Source of the DNA: Tachypleus tridentatus
Lineage: Eukaryota; Arthropoda; Merostomata; Xiphosura; Limulidae
Length of the DNA: 64,000 nucleotides
Reading direction: 5' to 3'
Assembly (NCBI RefSeq): GCF_004210375.1
Contig: NC_134825.1
Coordinates: forward strand, 68,005,558-68,069,557
Position 1 is the stretch's first letter, and each line of letters begins with the position of its first letter. The translations under genes were made by a program, and so were the position numbers. This document shows, piece after piece, positions 57,204-64,000 of this stretch. The notes below the pieces were generated by a model that had not been told where the DNA came from, searched no databases, and saw only the letters and a list, made by a program, of their open reading frames with translations.

Positions 57204-60167
57204 TATTGGTCATAATAGACAATCTGGTTTATGAGGCTTGGGAATGCCTTATATTTGTGGTGTGCGTGAGTCGGTCTTGTGTAGCTAGGACTAAAGTGAT
57301 TTTGAAATTGTGTTGGCTTTTTTCAATTTTGGTAGTATTTTGTTTAGTTGCATTTCGCGTGTTTTTGTTTGATTTGTTTGTAATGGTTTAAATTTGTATG
57401 TGTCTGATAGGATATTCTTCATTTTTTGGATGCATTCATTCGTATTCATTATGACTATAGCGTTTCTTTTATCTGCTTTTAGAATTTTTATGCTTTTGTT
57501 TTGTAATGGAATTAATGTCTTGTTCTGTGAAATTGTTTGTTAGCTTTCTGTTTTGTGAAATTATATTGATGGTTTCATGAGAAAATTCTTTGAAAAATCG
57601 TTTAAGATGTTTTAGGTGTTTCTGGAAAATATAAAATTTTTAATTTTTGTCTTGGAAGTTTGGATGTTGTATGTCAATAAAATTTTGAAGTTGTCTTCTT
57701 TCTGTCTGATGTTTTCAGTTGTTTTCTTGTTTTTGTTTTCTGGGGAAAGTATCGCAAGTCTCCTGACTAGGTCTTCTAAACTTGTATTAATTTCTAAGGT
57801 TGGAATGTACCTAGGTGTTATTACGAAGTTGAATCCTTTGTTAAGTAGATGTATCACGTCTGTGTTTAATTGTCGGTCGTATCTGTTAATTATGAGTTCA
57901 ATTAATGGTTTGTCGTGTTGGTGACTTTTCTGTTGTTTGCATTTTAGATTTTCTAGTTTTTTTGTGGCAGATCTTTTTGTATTTGTCATTCCCAGTGGTC
58001 ATTTGGTTTATGTTTCGTTGTATAAGTCCGCAAATCTCTGGTTTCATGCAGCATGCCAGTTGAAGTTCTAGGTTCATTTTTTTGTTAATGTAAGTCATAT
58101 AGTTTTATATAATAACATAATTCCTCTGTTAACATCATGGTTGTTTTATCTTTTCTAATTGCCATATATTTTCATATTTTAAATCTATTGTTATGATAAA
58201 TCAGGGTTTCACTTAGAATAATAATATCAGGGCTAATTTCTATTATTATGTCTACGCTTTCGTGTTTCTTGGAAGTAAGTGAGCCTAAAATTGTGAACTT
58301 ATGTTTTTAGTAAGCATTTAGTGATTGTTGTAATTAGTTGTGGTATGTATTTTCTTGCAGCGCTTATGAATAGATCAAAGCAGTTTTTAGTTTGGGATAA
58401 ATTTGTGTATTGTGTAATGAAATCTGTAAAGATGTTTTATTTACATTTACTATTAAACTTGTTTCGTCGTTTGTGCTCTCTTTTATTGTATGAGTGTTGT
58501 TCTCTTGGGTGTTTGTTTTGTCTGTGTTTTTTGTTAAGTTGTTGTGTATTGTTTACTGTTTTCGTTGAGTTTTGTTGTTCTTTTGTTTGTCATTTTTGTT
58601 GTGTGATGTTTTCCTTCAGCTTTTGTGCATTTGTCATTGTATGTCTTTTTTGTAGCAGTGTGTGTTTGTTGTGCAGTTTTATTACTTATATCGTTTGGAA
58701 TTTGTTTTGTTGTTTTTATTTCATAGATACGCTGTTTTATTTTCTTGTACAAGTGGCAAACTTTGTAGTTTGCTGTGTGTGTTTCTAGGTAGTTGCAACA
58801 ATTAGGAATTACTTACTATTTTTTACAGACAAATATATGGTACTTACCGCCATGTATACAGCACCTCGGTGTTGCTAAACGTGCCGCTGATACGTGACCA
58901 TATCTTTGTCAATTGTTGCATTGTATAACTACAATTGCTGGTCTTTTCAATTGCTCTACTTGAAAATTTTGGTACCACAGAGTTAATACCGATGTTTATT
59001 AGGTCCAGAATGTTGTAATTTTTTCTGTGTCTACTCTTATTAAGTTTGTTTGTTTGTTTGTTTGGATATTATTCTTTCGACTTTACTGTAAGGTATATTT
59101 TGATCCTGTAGTGCCTGTTGTGTGTCTTCTATGTTAATTGCGTAGTGCACCCAACGAATTACGATTACCTTGGGCTGTGGTATGCTACCTGGTAGGTGGA
59201 TATTAATGTTTCCAGGTGTAAAAAGCGTCCTTCGGCCATTCTTTTAGTAGCTTTTTGAGGTCAGCAGCTCCTTTTCCACGAACAAGGACACCGCCACTGG
59301 GTAAACGCTTGTCATTGGCGATTTCCACAACTGGATTACATCGTCTGATTTCCACCGCAATTTGCGGTTGGTTGTATGTGCGAGGTACACTTTGGATTAT
59401 AGAAGACTTTGGGGTTGTTTAGATTTTGGTGTTATTTTCCGGACCTTATAATATCATTTTGTGATGAATTTCGTCTTTTGTTTTTTGATAGCACTAGTGT
59501 AAAACCTTGTTTTCAGTGTTTTGTTCCTCATTTTGTTAATGGATTTCGGCTATATCATTAATTGTTGTGTATCAGCATTCAAGGTGTTATTTGGGCCAGT
59601 TGGTTTGTTTTAGTATTTATAAAGGTGGAGGAAACTATCACAGTATGAGAAGTTTCTCCACTTTCTTCTTCATTTTCATAATTTTCACTGGAGTTAGTTA
59701 ACAATTTTATTCTTGCTTTTCATTTTCCCTTATATTAATATCTTTATCTTTATCAAAAGATGATAATTTTGGCCACATTACATCAGGCCATGAATGGGGT
59801 TTTATTAACTGCATTTGAAATTAAATTGATATCTGGCCACCTAATGAACTAGATTTACTTAGCTTGTTTTTCAGGCCACTGGAAGGGCGTGCGTCTTGGT
59901 TTTTAGACGTCATGTTCTTTTACTAAGTGGTTGTCAGCGTCGCTCTAGGTTAGGCGACCCGCACTTTCGTCGTCCAGGTGAAGTCTTAGGGTTCCTCACG
60001 TTAAACAGGTTCTGTAACTTATTTGAGTATTTCTTAGCGCTCTTTCACCCATATAAGTGTATATATCTCACTCAGAAGGAAGTTCTTCTTTCCCTGTGTA
60101 TTCGATAGCTCTTTAAAACCTCTCTCTTCTTCTCGCTAAAGGTCTCCTGATCTCATTATTTAAAATT

Positions 60168-60408
60168 GTTTGTTTGTTTTGAATTTCGCGTACCTAAATT
60201 AGCAGTGTAAGACCAGAGGGAAGGCAACTAGCCATCACCAACCACGGTCAACTCTTTGGCTACTCATTTACCAATGAAGAGTGGAATTGATCTGTCACAT
60301 CATAACGGCACGACCGCTGAAAGGGCGAACATGTTTGTTGTAAAAGGAATGCGAACCCGTGAACCTCACATTACGATTCCACTGCCTTCATACCTGGCTT
60401 CGTCTCTG
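60168..60408 (-). mobile_element. SINE-1, internally deleted, block 3 copy
   Basis: Counterpart of 12255-12497. Confidence 0.83.
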
Positions 60409-60722
60409 AAAGCGTTCTACTTCAAGAGTAAATACAACCAAAATTAAGATTAGCCAATTGTTTTTGTATTTATTGCTTTTCAAATTTTTATATCTTAAGG
60501 TCTTATAACTTTCACAGTTCATAATTATGCTTGTGATTTATGGCATGAGAAACTTTTTTACTTACTTTACAAGAACACAAATTGCAACGGCAAGCGTCCC
60601 TTGTGTGACTGGCTGGTGGACAATATATTCGTGTATTGCTTTACGAATGGCCACGACAGGTGACCCCTTCAATCGGTCTTTGCTTCATGTTCGTTGCGTT
60701 CGTCGTGCCATCTTACACACGC

Positions 60723-60845
60723 GCGTGTGTGTATTTTTCGTATAGCAAAGCCACAAAAGGCTATCTGCTCAGCCCACCGAGGGGAATCGAACCCCTGATT
60801 TTTGCGTTGTAAATCCGGTGACATACCGCTGTATTAGCGGGGGTT
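60723..60845 (-). mobile_element. SINE-2 with target duplication, block 3 copy
   Basis: ttacacacgc flanks both ends (60713-60722 and 60846-60855). Confidence 0.9.
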
Positions 60846-61970
60846 TTACACACGCATCATCGAAATAAAAGTGTTCAGCAAGAAAAAAGTCGATGGTAAG
60901 AAAATGAATTATTTTTATAGACATTCCGATCAGGGTGCGATAATTTCTAATGAAGAAATATGTTTATAAAAATAATAACCATATGTAATAAAAGTAATAT
61001 TCTAGAATAAGTAAATCTAGAATTTTGATATCTTTGTGATATCATTTATAATCTGAGATAGTTACAGTTACTAAGTAGTAAAATAATTAGGAAAAAATTT
61101 TAGTTACTGGTTGAAGTAAATTAATGAATGTTTTTCCTTAGTATAATTATATCTATAATTTAATTGGATTATCTCAAACAGCTTCTAAACGCATAAACAC
61201 TTTCGTCGATTTCGATATTTTTAAACAAACGAGAGAAGGAATCCACTACTAAATTTTAATAGTTTGAATGTTAAAGTACGAAATCCAACTGCGAGGATGG
61301 AACTCATAACATATGGGTTATTTGACCAACACTCTACTACTGATTTTAACAATTTATGCTTGCATTTTTAAATGTATGATTTATAGAGAATAATATTTAC
61401 CTTACGTAAGTGTTAACATAATGAAGAGGCTTCTTGTACAGGTGATGCATATAACACAATGAAATAATAGTAGTATTCATATTGAATCAAAATTAATGCT
61501 TGAACACAATATCTTTAGTTTAAATATTATTTCTATTGTAACACCTAAATCAGGAAGTAGATTCGAAGAAAGAATATTATATTGATCTTTGTTGTCCCTG
61601 TTGTGTGTAAAAAGTGTTAAGGTTTCTCTGTTTTAATTATCTTGTTAAATAATTTGTGAAAAAATTATGTATATCATAAGACTCTCACAAATAAATGTCT
61701 ATAAAATGATCAGCACCTGTTTTTGCAGTTTTTAAGATGGTTTATTTTATGATATATGGCTGTACTTTTTTGATCAGATGACCACCTTCGTAAACAGATA
61801 TATTTGTATGACACAATTTTCAATGATGCTTCATTAATGTTTGAAAAAATTCTTTTCATAACTGGTAGGTTGATATTTATGTGTAGAAAAATCTAAAAAA
61901 TAAAATTCAAATAAATGCTTTCTTTATGCAGTGTTTGGAGAATAACAAACAGAATTGAACTATTGTGTGT

Positions 61971-62059
61971 GCTGCCTCCACTAGTAGCGCAGCCGAATGT
62001 ATGCTTGCTTACAATAATAAAAGCGGTGTAGCTTAATGCGTAATTTCAAAAAACAACTG
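61971..62059 (+). mobile_element. SINE-3, internally deleted, block 3 copy
   Basis: Counterpart of 14059-14147. Confidence 0.81.
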
Positions 62060-62253
62060 TTATATATCTGAACAGAGGAGAAAACAGTACAAAACCTTAC
62101 TGCTGGAAATGTTGTCGAAGAGATGTTCTTAATATGTTTTTTTACGTGTGATCGTTTTAACGATTCTAAATTAATCCACTGAACGACAAGCGAATATTCA
62201 ATATACTGTAGAACATCAAAGATAAAGAATGCGTTTTTAAAAAATATGTACGA

Positions 62254-62325
62254 GCCATCATAACTCAGGGGTGGAGCACTGGTCTTGTAAACCAGGAGTC
62301 GTGAGTTCGAATCTCACTGGTGGCT
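62254..62325 (+). tRNA. tRNA-Thr (TGT), copy 8, altered D arm
   Basis: The acceptor GCCATCA/TGGTGGC and anticodon arm (TGT) are perfect. The D stem starts ACTC in place of GCTC, giving an A-C mismatch with GAGC, the D loop ends GTG instead of GTA, and the T loop reads TTCGAAT. The A box is therefore TAACTCAGGGGTGGAG. A T4 run lies at 62351-62354. It may be transcribed less well than the perfect copies. Confidence 0.78.
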
Positions 62326-62730
62326 TGTATATCTTGAACTTGACGGATGCTTTTATTTTCATTACCTGTAATTGAACAAAATAACATAATATTATTTTAC
62401 GATAAATATGGGGATACATTATTTTTCATATAATTTAAATTTTCAATAAAAGCGACATTGTTATTTAAAAAATTAAACTGCTTTTTCTATGCTCCTATTA
62501 ATTTTATACAGCGTGTGGAAATCAATATTTCCAAAATTGCTTGGAAAATAACCTGTTTTTGATATATCTATTATAAAATTCTAAAATTAATATAAATCAT
62601 AAGTTCGACTTTACTAAAGTTGATAAATGCTGTAGACATGGAGGGAAGATAGAATTTGTTGCTCAAAAACATAATGTAGACACTACTTCCTGCCTTGTTT
62701 CTTTACTTTCTGAGAGCCCGTAGATTTGCT

Positions 62731-63690
62731 AATGTTATTTTTCTGGAAAGCAGTAGATTTTAAAAGTCATTTATGTTATTGGTGTTATTGTTGTTATTAT
62801 TGTCTAGGAAATAGGGTTTGTATAATTCTGTGTTATTTGTTACATAATTATTTACTGTATTGAAAAAATAGGCGTTCACGTCTTGGTCGTTGTGTTTTGA
62901 AAGTGTTTTGCAGTTGTTGTCTGAAGGCTTCTGGTTTTTTCTTTGTCGGTGTGCGCTAATGTGTTATTTTGTTTTAATGTTGTGTATTTTCTTGTTGTGG
63001 CTTCTTTAGTGAGTCTTTTTAGGTGCGACAGAAACTTTCTAGGGTCGGTTTTTCCATTTAGTTTGCAGCAAAAGTTGTCCATTTTTCATGTTTTAACAAT
63101 ACAATTTCTGGTCTCATTTTATTTCTCATACTGCTTATTTGTGTTTTTATTTCTTTATCTCTTGTTGCCATGAGCTGTCTTCTTAATTGTCTTCGTTGTT
63201 TTATGAGTGTTATTAGTTGTTTGTTTGATTTCCATGAGTTATTTGTAGCTATTTGCTGCTTTTACTAGGCACTCCGTGATTATTTGACTACAACTATCAG
63301 CTTCTTTGTAGTCGAATTTGTCTTCTTTAAAGGTTATATCTTCATGGGGGTGAGATCGAAAGTTCCATATTGGTACCATATCTACCATATTGGTAGAAGA
63401 TCACTGTCAACATCTTTTCCCACGTTCAAATTTAATAACTTTGGTCTGATATTTAAGGAGGTGTCTAAGGTATCAGTTGTATTTGTAGCATACGTGGTAT
63501 GCGTAGGTTCACTGTCGTTTATTAGGGCGATGGTATTTCATCAATGAATTGCAATAGGTGTCATCCATTTGTATTTGTGGATTTATGTCAAAGTTTTTAT
63601 GTTTACTATTTAGATCGCATATTACAATTGTATTTTGGTTGTGGGAAAGATGTTGTGGAATAGATTTATGTCAATACATTTGGTTGGTGA
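62731..63690 (-). mobile_element. Jockey-like LINE fragment, block 3 copy
   Basis: Counterpart of 14825-15757. The linker frame at 62876-63082 reads NFCCKLNGKTDPRKFLSHLK and TKEATTRKYTTLKQNNTL before a frameshift. Confidence 0.83.
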
Positions 63691-63890
63691 TATATCTACT
63701 ATAAAATTCTTAAATTAATATAAATCCCTAGTTTGACATAACTAAAATTGATAAACGCTGTGTATATGGAGTGAAAATAGAAATTTTTTGTTCGAAAACA
63801 TCATGTAGACACCACTTCCAGCCTTGTTTCTTTACTTTCTTAGAACCTCTAGTTTTTGGTTGGAAAATATAATATTAACATTTGGATTCA
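63691..63890. repeat. T-unit tail
   Basis: Reads ataaatccctagtttgacat to ttggattca, as at 15758-15955, then switches to LINE sequence. Confidence 0.8.
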
Positions 63891-64000
63891 ACAATAATAA
63901 TCAGATTTAACAACAAAAGTGTAAGGCGAAGAACAAACTATCCTAAGAGCCTAACTGGTAAAAACAATGGAGTAACAGCTGAAACCATCCTCAAAATATA
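63891..64000 (+). mobile_element. LINE fragment, plus strand, cut by the window edge
   Basis: Matches 36823-36932: aataataatcagatttaaca, then the same internal junction into aggcgaagaacaaactatcc and GVTAETILKI. It therefore belongs to the internally deleted LINE form seen at 35710-37235. Confidence 0.86.

Larger units (their letters stand above)
55643..58103 (-). mobile_element. Penelope-like element, block 3 copy
   Basis: Counterpart of 7814-10190 at the same LINE position. RT at 56565-57203, GIY-YIG at 55918-56155, N-terminal region at 57612-58098. It differs in a patch at about 56330-56440. Broken. Confidence 0.88.
53524..60146 (-). mobile_element. Jockey-like LINE with nested elements, block 3 copy
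   Basis: Same element as 5191-12235, with ORF1 starting at 59913 on the minus strand. About 570 bp of the RT start and EN-RT linker (copy 1 positions about 6692-7260) are missing near 55012. Mariner and Penelope insertions are kept; the RT-region SINE-3 survives only as its tail. Confidence 0.87.
60147..62730. repeat. T-unit 10
   Basis: Block 3 equivalent of T-unit 2, with SINE-1, SINE-2, deleted SINE-3, tRNA-Thr at 62254 and tail. The roughly 60 bp before the tRNA (gtagaacatcaaagataaag; tttttaaaaaatatgta) match T-unit 4, not T-units 2 and 5, so it is a mosaic. Confidence 0.86.
50021..64000. repeat. Large tandem block, copy 3, cut by the window edge
   Basis: This copy repeats copy 1 from base 1 with two clear losses. 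About 1.66 kb is missing at 52752 (copy 1 positions about 2768-4423, including its first tRNA-Thr), and about 0.57 kb is missing near 55012 with filler sequence at the join. At 63891 it leaves the copy 1 order and enters a plus-strand LINE fragment. Confidence 0.92.

Overview
The window is repetitive eukaryotic DNA, AT-rich, with no recognisable host protein-coding gene. Everything that can be named is a small RNA gene or a transposable element. Three tRNA-derived SINE families, Jockey-like LINEs, Penelope-like retroelements and mariner/Tc1 transposons point to an arthropod. From memory, the SINE families resemble ones abundant in horseshoe crab (xiphosuran) genomes; I could not check this.

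Large layout. The window is three head-to-tail copies of one block. Copy 1 is 1-17775, copy 2 is 17776-50020 and copy 3 is 50021-64000, cut by the window edge. By eye they differ at roughly 1-2% of bases. Copy 2 is longer for two reasons: a 500-N gap flanked by the same sequence on both sides (about 1.2 kb, probably an assembly artefact), and an extra segment of about 13 kb (34946-48117) holding further related units in mixed orientation.

Block order, using copy 1. (i) A decayed Tc1-like transposase (607-1575). (ii) A 'T-unit', a 2-2.6 kb repeat that carries a tRNA-Thr gene, SINE pieces and AT-rich spacer (2536-4700). (iii) A Jockey-like LINE on the minus strand (5191-12235), itself hit by a mariner (5244-6145), a SINE (6643-6778) and a Penelope-like element (about 7814-10190). 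(iv) A second T-unit with another tRNA-Thr (12236-14824). (v) A LINE fragment (14825-15757). (vi) A third T-unit lacking a tRNA (15758-17250). The extra segment in copy 2 adds T-unit halves in inverted orientation, two plus-strand LINEs (one carrying a Tc1 with a nested SINE), and three more tRNA-Thr copies.

Function. The only genes likely to be expressed are the tRNA-Thr genes: eight copies, seven with anticodon TGT and one with CGT. Three are structurally perfect (4227, 33308, 46429), four have small stem changes, and one looks like a pseudogene. The rest records repeated unequal exchange, deletion, inversion, patchwork conversion and nested transposition. The most unusual items are a 94-bp Penelope-terminal insertion with a hammerhead-like motif and a 13-bp target-site duplication, a templated 50-bp mariner patch at a deletion junction, and a short sequence after which five units continue into different DNA.
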